Below are positions 8,182 through 15,771 of a stretch of 37,199 nt of DNA, piece after piece. The stretch is taken from positions 1-37,199 of the forward strand of contig CAUWJP010000031.1 of assembly GCA_963559135.1 (NCBI GenBank), read 5' to 3'. Each line of letters opens with the position of its first letter. The stretch's first letter is position 1. Source of the DNA: Sellimonas sp963559135. Its GTDB lineage: Bacteria > Bacillota > Clostridia > Lachnospirales > Lachnospiraceae. A program made the translations under genes and the position numbers. The notes beneath the pieces are model-generated. The model did not search any database and had not been told where the DNA came from. It saw only the letters and a program-made list of their open reading frames with translations.

Positions 8182-9473
8182 TGGAAAAAACACCATTTGT
8201 TTCCAAAGAGAAACTGGATGAAATTATCCAGAAATTTCCGACACCGTTTTACTTGTATGATGAGAAAGGAATCCGGGAGAACGCCAAGGCCCTGAAGGAG
8301 GCTTTTGCATGGAATCCAGGATATAAAGAATACTTTGCGGTAAAGGCGACGCCGAACCCGTTTCTGATTCAGATTTTAAAAGAGTATGGCTGCGGCTGTG
8401 ACTGTTCCTCATTTACAGAACTGATGTTATCTGAAGCAATGGGGATGAAAGGTGAGGATATCATGTTCTCATCCAACGACACACCGACAGAGGATTTTAA
8501 GCTTGCTGACCGCCTCGGGGCGATTATCAATCTGGATGATATTACGCATATAGATTTCCTCGAAGAAGCGATCGGACACATTCCTGAGACGATCAGTTGC
8601 CGTTACAATCCTGGTGGAGTTTTTCAGATTACCAATGACATCATGGACAACCCTGGAGATGCAAAATATGGTATGACGACCGAACAGATTACAGAAGCCT
8701 TTAAAATTCTGAAGTCAAAAGGGGCAAAAGAATTCGGAATTCACGCATTTCTTGCAAGTAATACCGTGACAAATGAGTACTATCCGATGCTTGCTGAAGT
8801 ACTTTTTAAAACAGCAGTGAAACTGAAAGAAGAGACCGGCGTCCATATCAAATTCATTAATCTTTCCGGCGGAATAGGAATTCCGTACCGTCCGGATCAG
8901 GAGCCGAATGATATCCGCGTCATCGGAGAAGGGGTAAGAAAAGTATTTGAAAAGGTACTCGTTCCGGCAGGAATGGGGGATGTGTCAATTTACACAGAAC
9001 TTGGAAGATTTATGATGGGACCGTACGGATGCCTTGTGACAAAAGCGATTCATGAAAAGCATACACATAAAGAGTATATTGGTGTGGATGCTTGTGCGGT
9101 CAATTTGATGCGCCCGGCCATGTATGGAGCGTACCATCATATCACTGTGATGGGAAAAGAGAAGGAACCTTGTGACCACAAATACGATGTCACAGGGTCA
9201 CTCTGCGAGAATAACGATAAATTTGCGATTGACAGGATGCTTCCGAAGATCGAAATGGGAGATGTGCTCGTGATCCATGACACCGGAGCACACGGATTTT
9301 CCATGGGCTACAATTATAATGGAAAACTTAAATCTGCAGAAGTACTTTTGAAAGATGACGGAACAGCACAGCTGATCCGCCGCGCTGAGACTCCGGCAGA
9401 CTACTTTGCAACCTTTGATTGCTTTGACATTGGAAAAGAGCTGATTGCAGAATCAGAAAAAATCTGGAAATAA
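8181..9473 (+). CDS. lysA: Diaminopimelate decarboxylase
   Basis: A fold-type III PLP enzyme predicted to convert meso-diaminopimelate to L-lysine and CO2. The PLP lysine lies in YFAVKATPNP near residue 53; the phosphate-binding glycine run is LSGGIGIPYRP; ELGRFMMGPYG and the C-terminal HDTGAHGFSMGYNYNG are the expected active-site segments. Length 430 residues fits the family. The ATG overlaps the preceding regulator stop and is served by the GAAAGGAG within that gene. A tRNA-Leu promoter starts five bases after its stop codon. Related decarboxylases acting on other amino acids or on carboxynorspermidine share the fold, so the substrate is likely but not certain. Confidence 0.88.
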   Translation: MEKTPFVSKEKLDEIIQKFPTPFYLYDEKGIRENAKALKEAFAWNPGYKEYFAVKATPNPFLIQILKEYGCGCDCSSFTELMLSEAMGMKGEDIMFSSNDTPTEDFKLADRLGAIINLDDITHIDFLEEAIGHIPETISCRYNPGGVFQITNDIMDNPGDAKYGMTTEQITEAFKILKSKGAKEFGIHAFLASNTVTNEYYPMLAEVLFKTAVKLKEETGVHIKFINLSGGIGIPYRPDQEPNDIRVIGEGVRKVFEKVLVPAGMGDVSIYTELGRFMMGPYGCLVTKAIHEKHTHKEYIGVDACAVNLMRPAMYGAYHHITVMGKEKEPCDHKYDVTGSLCENNDKFAIDRMLPKIEMGDVLVIHDTGAHGFSMGYNYNGKLKSAEVLLKDDGTAQLIRRAETPADYFATFDCFDIGKELIAESEKIWK

Positions 9474-9477
9474 ATCC

Positions 9478-9506
9478 TTGCAAACAGAGAAACACTATGA
9501 TATAAT
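9478..9506 (+). promoter_or_regulatory. Promoter of tRNA-Leu
   Basis: TTGCAA (9478-9483), a 17-nt spacer, TATAAT (9501-9506), about 28 bases before the mature tRNA. A short hairpin CGGCT/AGCCG lies in the leader at about 9513-9527. Confidence 0.8.
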
Positions 9507-9533
9507 AAATCTCGGCTTAATTAGCCGGGAAAA

Positions 9534-9616
9534 GCCGGCGTGTCGGAATGGCAGACGAGGCAGACTCAAAATCTGTTGTGGGCAACCACGTATGGGTTCA
9601 AGTCCCATCGCCGGCA
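9534..9616 (+). tRNA. tRNA-Leu (anticodon CAA)
   Basis: An 83-nt class II tRNA. The acceptor stem is GCCGGCG (9534-9540) with CGCCGGC (9609-9615) and discriminator A. The anticodon arm is GCAGA-CTCAAAA-TCTGT, giving CAA, which reads UUG. The long variable arm is GTGG-GCAA-CCAC and the T arm ATGGG-TTCAAGT-CCCAT. CCA is not encoded. The sequence downstream looks like an old integration scar (see findings). Confidence 0.97.
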
Positions 9617-9640
9617 GGACTTTTTAAATCAAGAGATATG

Positions 9641-9687
9641 AAAACAGCGGGAGAAAGCTAGTAAAATTAAGGGCTCTCGCTGTTTTT
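9641..9687 (+). terminator. Terminator after tRNA-Leu
   Basis: The arms AAAACAGCGGGAG (9641-9653) and CTCTCGCTGTTTT (9674-9686) pair throughout with one G-U pair, followed by another T at 9687. The loop is 20 nt. Confidence 0.75.
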
Positions 9688-9797
9688 ATATGTAAGGGGG
9701 GTAATGGGATGGCAAGATTTTGCCCCTTTTTTGCCCCCTGAAACTTTTTTCTTAATAAAAAGAAAAAGATGGCTAACGCCCAATGTCATTAAGATAA

Positions 9798-9962
9798 CTT
9801 TGGGGTAATCCCATAGTTCCGAATAATTATGTAGCGTTATGCGAAAAAGGAGAAGATTTGGCAGGAAAATCCTACCCTAAAAAAGCATTTAAACAGTACG
9901 GACAAATCAAAAAGGAAGTTGCCAACGATTACGTGGCAGTAAAAATATCAGGAATAGTATGA
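9798..9962 (+). pseudogene. Start-less coding remnant between tRNA-Leu and the phosphoribosyltransferase gene
   Basis: The stretch 9617-10054 (438 bases) has no intact gene. A frame open from 9798 to the TGA at 9960-9962 encodes about 54 residues with protein-like composition (for example NNYVALCEKGEDLAGKSYP, later IKKEVANDYVAVKI), but it has no ATG, GTG or TTG with a ribosome binding site, and the frame is closed just upstream by a TAA at 9795. It may be the 3' end of a gene lost by deletion. Just before it, 9711-9745 holds two copies of TTTTGCCCC within a G/C-run region. I cannot assign the parent family. Confidence 0.3.
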
Positions 9963-9990
9963 AAAAGAAACAGAATAAAAAGCCTGAATG

Positions 9991-9999
9991 TGGTATAAT
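9991..9999 (+). promoter_or_regulatory. Extended -10 promoter of the phosphoribosyltransferase-like gene
   Basis: TGGTATAAT has the TG of an extended -10 one base before a consensus TATAAT (9994-9999). No good -35 is present. It lies 55 bases before the ATG at 10055. Confidence 0.5.
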
Positions 10000-10054
10000 G
10001 ACTGTATCAAAACCGTTATCGCATCAGAAAAAATGAAAAAGGAGAGACAGTCCT

Positions 10055-10693
10055 ATGGATGAACGTTTAACCAATCTGCGTTCTGGCAAGAATCCGAAAG
10101 CGCGGATTAAAATTCTGAAAGGTCATTTTGCCACAAGCAATTCTCATATCAATACCTATATTGATATGTCCACAGTCAAAACAAGACACCACAATGCGCG
10201 TGAGACAGCCAGAGTTTTGGCAGCGGAATATACGCATACATATATCGACACGATTGTGTGTCTGGATGAGACGGAGGTCATTGGGACATTTATGGCAGAG
10301 ATTCTGGCGGATGAGACGAACATGTCCATGAGCCACGACAACAATATCTCTGTTGTAACACCGGAGTTCGATACGATGGGACAGATTTTATTCCGGGATA
10401 ATAAGATCCGAATGATTGAAAATAAGCAGGTTCTGATTCTGGCAGCTTCGATCACCACAGGAAAGACGATTTTAAAGGCGGCGGAATCCGTGCTGTATTA
10501 CGGCGGAAAGGTGTGCGGCGTGGCCGGGATTTTCAGTGCTGTGACCAAGATTGCGGATATGGAAGTAAAATCCATTTTTACGAGTGCGGATCTGCCAGAT
10601 TACAAGGCATATACTCCGCAGAACTGCCCAATGTGCAGGGAAGGAAAGCGTGTGGAGGCGCTGGTAAATAGTTACGGATATTCCAAATTATAA
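10055..10693 (+). CDS. Type I phosphoribosyltransferase-like protein (orotate PRTase-related)
   Basis: A 212-residue cytoplasmic protein with a type I phosphoribosyltransferase fold. The PRPP-binding strand-loop is VLILAASITTGKT at about residues 129-141, but the usual paired acidic residues before the T/S-T-G turn are replaced by AAS, which is atypical. A VCLDETEVIG segment sits where the core hydrophobic strand is expected. A C-terminal NCPMCREGKRVEAL motif could bind metal. AAGGAGAGACAG lies before the ATG. The gene is monocistronic, with its own extended -10 promoter and a terminator at 10697. No pyrimidine genes flank it, so orotate as substrate is doubtful; the acceptor base is unknown. 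Confidence 0.7.
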   Translation: MDERLTNLRSGKNPKARIKILKGHFATSNSHINTYIDMSTVKTRHHNARETARVLAAEYTHTYIDTIVCLDETEVIGTFMAEILADETNMSMSHDNNISVVTPEFDTMGQILFRDNKIRMIENKQVLILAASITTGKTILKAAESVLYYGGKVCGVAGIFSAVTKIADMEVKSIFTSADLPDYKAYTPQNCPMCREGKRVEALVNSYGYSKL

Positions 10694-10696
10694 GAG

Positions 10697-10735
10697 AAAA
10701 CGGCAGCTGTCCGGTTGGGGAAAGCTGTCGTTTTT
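10697..10735 (+). terminator. Terminator after the phosphoribosyltransferase-like gene
   Basis: AAAACGGCAGCT (10697-10708) pairs with AGCTGTCGTTTT (10723-10734) with one G-U pair, ending in a T run. Confidence 0.9.
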
Positions 10736-10777
10736 GGTATCGTGGAGAAAGAAAGTGTAAAGATCACAAAAAAATTG

Positions 10778-10806
10778 TTGAAAGAAGGCAGAATGTCGGT
10801 TATAAT
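10778..10806 (+). promoter_or_regulatory. Promoter of the mntP riboswitch transcript
   Basis: TTGAAA (10778-10783), a 17-nt spacer, TATAAT (10801-10806), about 45 bases before the riboswitch aptamer. Confidence 0.8.
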
Positions 10807-10852
10807 ACAAAACAGCGATTAACGCTGGCGAGGAAATGATGAAGAAAGAATG

Positions 10853-10942
10853 AGCATAAGGGAGTAGTTGGCACTATAGGTGTGACAAAGTCAACATATT
10901 GGAGTGATCCTGGCTTTGTATGAAACAACGAGACTTATCTGT
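10853..10942 (+). ncRNA. yybP-ykoY (manganese) riboswitch aptamer upstream of mntP
   Basis: The conserved pieces occur in order: P1 5' strand ATAAG (10856-10860) running into GGGAGTAG; a stem with 5' arm ACAAAG (10885-10890), followed by TCAACAT, and 3' arm CTTTGT (10914-10919); then ACGAGACTTAT, in which CTTAT (10934-10938) closes P1. This is the known yybP-ykoY layout, and the next gene encodes a manganese exporter, the classical target. The class senses Mn2+ and usually turns the gene on. Confidence 0.85.
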
Positions 10943-10978
10943 ATCGGAAGATGATATGGGTAGGACTCGATTTTTTTT
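10929..10978 (+). terminator. Riboswitch-controlled terminator before mntP
   Basis: A hairpin of 10929-10945 with 10953-10969 pairs at every position except one A-A mismatch (several G-U pairs), has a 7-nt loop, and is followed by A and eight T residues (10971-10978). Its 5' arm contains CTTAT (10934-10938), which is also the 3' strand of aptamer P1, so the two structures exclude each other: Mn2+ binding should prevent termination. Confidence 0.75.
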
Positions 10979-11043
10979 GCTCTTTTTACGGAAATTCCGC
11001 GCAGACTATATGGGGAAGAAAAAAGAAGTAGGAGGAAAAAGAG

Positions 11044-11601
11044 ATGGGATTTTTGGAACTGTTTTTCATAGCAGTGGGCCTTGCCATGGATGCGTTTGCA
11101 GTATCTATCTGTAAAGGGCTCTCTGTGGGAGTGGCAAAGCCGAAATACATACTGTGTGTAGGACTTTATTTTGGAGGCTTCCAGGCATTAATGCCGACCA
11201 TCGGATATTTTGTAGGCGTGAATTTTAAGGGCGCTATTCAGAGTGTAGACCACTGGATCGCATTTATTCTGCTGGCTATCATCGGAGGAAACATGATCCG
11301 GGAGTCCAGAGGAGAAGAGGAATGCGTAGGCGCCCGTTTTGATGTGAAGGAAATGACTGCCCTGGCGGTAGCGACCAGTATCGATGCTCTGGCAGTCGGA
11401 GTGACATTTGCATTTCTGGATGTCAACATTGCTCCGGCAGCAGCTTTCATTGGTTGCCTGACATTCGTGATTTCGGCAGCCGGCCTGAAAATCGGTACGG
11501 TATTCGGGACAAAATACAGAAATAAAGCGGAATGTTTTGGCGGAATTGTCCTGATTATGATCGGCCTGAAAATCCTTCTGGAGCATCTTGGCATATTTTA
11601 G
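11044..11601 (+). CDS. mntP: Manganese efflux pump MntP
   Basis: A 185-residue inner-membrane protein with six predicted transmembrane helices in two related halves. Each half carries the conserved aspartate motif: GLAMDAFAVSICKG near the N-terminus and ATSIDALAVGVTFA in the middle. This is the MntP family that exports Mn2+. The ATG follows AGGAGGAAAAAG. Expression is expected to rise with Mn2+ through the riboswitch and terminator directly upstream, so the pump is made when manganese is in excess. Confidence 0.95.
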   Translation: MGFLELFFIAVGLAMDAFAVSICKGLSVGVAKPKYILCVGLYFGGFQALMPTIGYFVGVNFKGAIQSVDHWIAFILLAIIGGNMIRESRGEEECVGARFDVKEMTALAVATSIDALAVGVTFAFLDVNIAPAAAFIGCLTFVISAAGLKIGTVFGTKYRNKAECFGGIVLIMIGLKILLEHLGIF

Positions 11602-11603
11602 CA

Positions 11604-11632
11604 TTGTAAAAGAGGGCAAAACGAAGTAAAAT
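11604..11632 (+). promoter_or_regulatory. Candidate promoter of polA
   Basis: TTGTAA (11604-11609), a 17-nt spacer, TAAAAT (11627-11632), right after the mntP stop and 35 bases before the polA ATG. Confidence 0.55.
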
Positions 11633-11667
11633 AAAAGAAGTATTTTGACATAGAACGGGGTTTGACA

Positions 11668-14310
11668 ATGAGCGAAAAACAATTTCAAGATCAGAAAATT
11701 GTCCTGATTGACGGACACAGTATTCTGAACAGGGCATATTACGGACTTCCGGATCTGACCAATGCCGAAGGACTTCATACGAATGCAGTATATGGATTTT
11801 TAAATATTCTTTTTAAAATACTTGAGGAGGAAAAGCCGGAATTTTTGACGGTTGCCTTTGACGTTCATGCGCCGACATTCCGACATGAAATGTACAAGGA
11901 GTATAAAGGGACGAGAAAGCCGATGGCTGAGGAGCTAAGGCAGCAGGTTCCGGTGATCAAAGAGGTTCTGAAAGCGATGGGAATCCGTCTGATTGAGCAG
12001 GCAGGTCTCGAGGCGGACGACCTGATCGGTACTCTTTCCAGACGCTGTGAGGAGGCGGGCATGCAGGTTGTTGTTCTTTCCGGAGACCGGGACCTTCTGC
12101 AGCTTGCCACGAAAAAAGTAAAAATCCGTATCCCGAAGACTAAGCAGGGGCGGACCGAAGTGGAAGATTATCTGGAAGAGGACGTAAAAGAAAAATATCA
12201 GGTGACGCCGAAAGAGTTTATTGATGTCAAGGCGCTGATGGGAGATACTTCTGACAATATTCCGGGTGTTCCAAGCATCGGAGAAAAGACGGCGACGAAG
12301 ATCATCGTGGAGTATCAGTCCATTGAGAATGCATATGCCCATGTGGATGAACTCAAGCCTCCGAGGGCTGCAAAAGCATTGAAGGAGCATTACGATCTGG
12401 CACAGATGAGTAAGGAACTGGCGACGATCAATGTCCATGCGGATTTTCCATATGAAATGGAAGAAGGAAAGATTGGAGAACTGTTTACCGCGGAAGCATA
12501 TGAGTGGTTCCAGAAGCTGGAATTTAAAAATCTACTTGGAAAGTTCGAAATCCAGGCTCCGGCTTCCGAGATTGAAGATTGCTTTGTGACTGTGACAGAT
12601 CCTGCCGGCATGGAGGCCGTATTTGAGAAGGCTGCGGGTGCCGGGAGGGTAGGTATTGTTTTGGAGCGGAATACGGAGAATGTTCTTCCACTATTTGCCG
12701 CAATAAGCGGTATTTCCGGGGTTGCGCTTGCCTTTTCAGTAGAAGGTAAAGAAGAGATTGTTTCAGTTCAGACTGGAGCAGGGATTTCTGCAGATGCGCT
12801 TATGGAACATCTGTCCGCGCTGACAGAAAGCAGGGTAGAGATTTCCATATTTGATGTAAAAAAAGAGTTGCCGCATATCCGGGCATGTAGACGGGAGAAT
12901 TTCTTTGATGTCCATGTGGCGGCTTACCTGTTAAATCCGCTTAAGAGTTCTTATGAGCCGGATGATGTGGCGAGAGAATATCTGGATCTTACGATTGATG
13001 CGAAGCTTTCCGAAGAGAAAAAGAGTTGTTATGAGGCGTATACGATGTACCGGGCAGCGGATGTACTTCGTGAGAAGTTGAAAGAATCCGGTATGGAAGC
13101 ACTTTTCGATGAGATAGAGATGCCTCTTGTATTTGCGCTGTTTGATATGGAGCGGGCAGGTGTAAAAGTGGAGGCAGAAGCCCTGAAGGAATATGGACAA
13201 GATCTGGGCGTGCAGATCGAAAGACTGGAGACAGAGATTTTTGAACTGGCAGGAGAAACTTTTAATATTAATTCTCCAAAACAGTTGGGAGTCGTGCTTT
13301 TTGAACATCTGGAACTCCCACATGGAAAGAAGACGAAGACAGGATATTCCACAGCGGCAGATATTCTGGAAAAGCTGGCTCCGGACTATCCGATCGTATC
13401 GAAGATTCTGGAATACCGGCAGCTGGCCAAGTTGAAGTCCACCTACGCGGATGGCCTGGTGAATTTTATCTCGGAGGATCACCGGATTCATGGTACTTTT
13501 AACCAGACCGTTACAGCGACCGGACGGATCAGCAGTACAGAACCAAATCTTCAGAATATCCCGATCCGAATGGAATTAGGAAGACAGATCCGGAAGGTTT
13601 TTGTGCCGGAAGAAGGATTTGTGTTTGTGGATGCGGATTATTCTCAGATTGAGCTTCGGATTCTGGCACACTGTTCGGACGATGAGGCGCTGATTCAGGC
13701 ATATAAGGAGGCAAAGGACATCCACAGAACGACGGCATCCCAGGTGTTCCATACACCGTTTGACGAGGTGACAGATCTGCAGAGAAGAAATGCAAAGGCA
13801 GTCAATTTCGGGATTGTCTACGGGATCAGTTCCTTTGGGCTAAGTCAGGACTTGAGCATTACAAGAAAAGAAGCGGCAGAATATATCGACCGTTACTTTG
13901 AAACGTATCCGGGTGTCAAGGCATATCTGGACGGTGAGGTCGCTTTCGCAAAAGAACACGGATATGTGACAACGATTTTTGGAAGAAGGAGACCGGTTCC
14001 AGAGCTTTCTTCAAGCAACTTCATGCAGAGAAGTTTTGGAGAGCGTGTAGCAATGAATTCCCCGATTCAGGGTGCGGCGGCAGACATTATGAAAATTGCG
14101 ATGATCCGCGTTAATCAGCGGCTTCGCGAGGAACAGATGGAGTCCCGTATTGTCATTCAGGTACATGATGAGCTTCTGGTAGAGGCTCGGATCGATGAAG
14201 TAGACAAAGTCAAAGAGATATTGAAAGAAGAGATGGAACATGCCGCAGATCTGAAAGTCCCGCTGATTGCAGATATGAGTGTCGGATCAAACTGGTATGA
14301 GTCCAAATAG
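11668..14310 (+). CDS. polA: DNA polymerase I
   Basis: An 880-residue repair and Okazaki-fragment polymerase. Residues about 8-290 are the 5'-3' exonuclease (LIDGHSILNRAYYG, GLEADDLIGTLS, LSGDRDLLQL, GDTSDNIPGVPSIGEKTA). Residues about 300-480 occupy the 3'-5' exonuclease position, but the catalytic DxE of motif I is absent (the strand reads GIVLERNTENV), so proofreading is probably lost as in Bacillus polymerase I. Residues about 490-880 are the polymerase, with motif A (DADYSQIELRILAH), motif B (RRNAKAVNFGIVYG) and motif C (VHDELLVE). The ATG at 11668 is chosen over an in-frame TTG two codons upstream because of the ACGGGG upstream and family N-termini. coaE follows after 19 bases. Confidence 0.96.
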   Translation: MSEKQFQDQKIVLIDGHSILNRAYYGLPDLTNAEGLHTNAVYGFLNILFKILEEEKPEFLTVAFDVHAPTFRHEMYKEYKGTRKPMAEELRQQVPVIKEVLKAMGIRLIEQAGLEADDLIGTLSRRCEEAGMQVVVLSGDRDLLQLATKKVKIRIPKTKQGRTEVEDYLEEDVKEKYQVTPKEFIDVKALMGDTSDNIPGVPSIGEKTATKIIVEYQSIENAYAHVDELKPPRAAKALKEHYDLAQMSKELATINVHADFPYEMEEGKIGELFTAEAYEWFQKLEFKNLLGKFEIQAPASEIEDCFVTVTDPAGMEAVFEKAAGAGRVGIVLERNTENVLPLFAAISGISGVALAFSVEGKEEIVSVQTGAGISADALMEHLSALTESRVEISIFDVKKELPHIRACRRENFFDVHVAAYLLNPLKSSYEPDDVAREYLDLTIDAKLSEEKKSCYEAYTMYRAADVLREKLKESGMEALFDEIEMPLVFALFDMERAGVKVEAEALKEYGQDLGVQIERLETEIFELAGETFNINSPKQLGVVLFEHLELPHGKKTKTGYSTAADILEKLAPDYPIVSKILEYRQLAKLKSTYADGLVNFISEDHRIHGTFNQTVTATGRISSTEPNLQNIPIRMELGRQIRKVFVPEEGFVFVDADYSQIELRILAHCSDDEALIQAYKEAKDIHRTTASQVFHTPFDEVTDLQRRNAKAVNFGIVYGISSFGLSQDLSITRKEAAEYIDRYFETYPGVKAYLDGEVAFAKEHGYVTTIFGRRRPVPELSSSNFMQRSFGERVAMNSPIQGAAADIMKIAMIRVNQRLREEQMESRIVIQVHDELLVEARIDEVDKVKEILKEEMEHAADLKVPLIADMSVGSNWYESK

Positions 14311-14329
14311 AGAAAAGTTAGGAAATTAA

Positions 14330-14920
14330 ATGAAAACAATAGGAATAACAGGAGGAGTAGGGGCTGGAAAAAGTACGGTCCTTGGTTTTCTGGAAACGGC
14401 CTTTCGGGCGGTTGTCTGCGAAGCGGACAAGGTGGCGCATATGCTTCAGGAGCCGGGAGAGGTCTGCTATGAGGAAATTATAGAGGAGTTTGGATGTAGT
14501 ATTCTTGCAAAGGATGGAAAGATAGACCGGAAAAAGCTGGGAAGCATTGTGTTTTTGAATGAAAAAAAGCTTCAAAAACTGAACCGGATCATACATCCTC
14601 AGGTCAAGGCGTACATCCGAAAGAAAAAAGAAGAAGAAAAAGTGGCTGGTACACAGATTTTTGTCATCGAGGCAGCGCTTTTGATTGAGGATCATTATGA
14701 AGAGATCTGCGATGAACTCTGGTATATCCATACGCCTGATGAGATACGCAGAAAACGGCTGAAAGAAAGCCGGGGCTATTCGGACGCAAGGATAGACGGA
14801 ATCATGAAGAACCAGAAATCGGAAGAACAGTTCCGGAAGGCATGCGATGTGGTGATTGAAAACGGAGAGGATTTTAAAGAGACTTGCATCCAGATCAAAG
14901 AAGCGTTAGAATCGTACTAG
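14330..14920 (+). CDS. coaE: Dephospho-CoA kinase
   Basis: Catalyses the last step of coenzyme A synthesis, the ATP-dependent 3'-phosphorylation of dephospho-CoA. The P-loop GGVGAGKS is at residues about 7-14. Other family marks are CEADKVAHML, DRKKLGSIVF, NRIIHPQV and the VFVIEAALLIEDHY-like segment (here FVIEAALLIE). Length 196 residues is typical. It lies 19 bases after polA and 24 before the MBL hydrolase, in what looks like one operon; polA-coaE adjacency is common in Firmicutes. Confidence 0.95.
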   Translation: MKTIGITGGVGAGKSTVLGFLETAFRAVVCEADKVAHMLQEPGEVCYEEIIEEFGCSILAKDGKIDRKKLGSIVFLNEKKLQKLNRIIHPQVKAYIRKKKEEEKVAGTQIFVIEAALLIEDHYEEICDELWYIHTPDEIRRKRLKESRGYSDARIDGIMKNQKSEEQFRKACDVVIENGEDFKETCIQIKEALESY

Positions 14921-14944
14921 AAACTTTGAAGGAGAAAGGAAAGC

Positions 14945-15742
14945 ATGAGAATTTGCAGTATAGCCAGCGGAAGCAGCGGAAACTGTATTTATGTAGGAGA
15001 TGAACATACACATGTGCTGGTCGATACCGGGATCAGCAAGAAGCGGATCGAAGAAGGATTAAAAGATCTGAATGTAAAAGGAGATGAGTTGGACGGGATT
15101 TTTATCACCCATGAGCACGCCGATCACATTCAGGGTCTTGGAGTCTTCAGCAGAAAGTATGGCATTCCGATCTATGCCACAAAAGGAACGATCGAAGGAA
15201 TCCGGAATTATAAAAGTCTTGGGAAAATGCCGGAAGGACTGCTTCATGAGATCCGCGCGGATGAGCCGTTTGCTTTAAAAGAGTTGACAGTCCGGCCGTT
15301 TCGAATTTCTCACGATGCAAATGAGCCGACAGGATACCGCTTTGAAAATGGAAAGAAGGCGGCTGCTGTTGCGACAGATCTGGGGATTTATGATGATTAT
15401 ACCGTAGAGAATCTGAAAAATCTGGACGCGGTTCTTCTGGAGGCTAACCATGACATACATATGCTGGAAGTTGGTGTTTACCCGTATTACCTGAAACAGC
15501 GGGTAATGGGCAATCGTGGACATCTTTCCAATGAGTCTTCCGGCAGACTGCTGTGCGATATCCTGCACGATGATCTGAAATGCGTGATGCTTGGACATCT
15601 AAGCAAGGAAAATAATTATGCCGAGTTGGCTTATGAAACAGTGAAACTGGAAGTTACTCTTGGAGATAATCCATATAGAGGAGAGGACATTCCGATTATG
15701 GTTGCCAAAAGAGACACCAGATCGGATATCATTACCGTATAG
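14945..15742 (+). CDS. MBL-fold metallo-hydrolase (YycJ/WalJ-like)
   Basis: A 265-residue metallo-beta-lactamase-fold protein. It opens with the family motif ICSIASGSSGNCIY, then has the metal motif THEHADHIQGL (HxHxDH), a later ISHDANEPTGY, the aspartate in ATDLGIYDD, and EANHDIHML with C-terminal MLGHLSKENN. These match the YycJ/WalJ group, which in Bacillus is linked to the walKR locus and to DNA repair or cell-wall control. Here it is instead in the polA-coaE-degV group, consistent with a nuclease or repair role but not proof. AAGGAGAAAGGAAAGC precedes the ATG. Confidence 0.88.
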   Translation: MRICSIASGSSGNCIYVGDEHTHVLVDTGISKKRIEEGLKDLNVKGDELDGIFITHEHADHIQGLGVFSRKYGIPIYATKGTIEGIRNYKSLGKMPEGLLHEIRADEPFALKELTVRPFRISHDANEPTGYRFENGKKAAAVATDLGIYDDYTVENLKNLDAVLLEANHDIHMLEVGVYPYYLKQRVMGNRGHLSNESSGRLLCDILHDDLKCVMLGHLSKENNYAELAYETVKLEVTLGDNPYRGEDIPIMVAKRDTRSDIITV

Positions 15743-15771
15743 GAAGAAAACAAAGAAAAGGAGAGGATGGT

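Noticed and set aside
9445..9627. A 60-codon frame across the lysA end and tRNA-Leu
   Set aside because: It reads through the tRNA gene and has no support as a protein.
10920..11114. A 64-codon frame over the riboswitch and the mntP start
   Set aside because: It lies on the aptamer and terminator and overlaps mntP in another frame.
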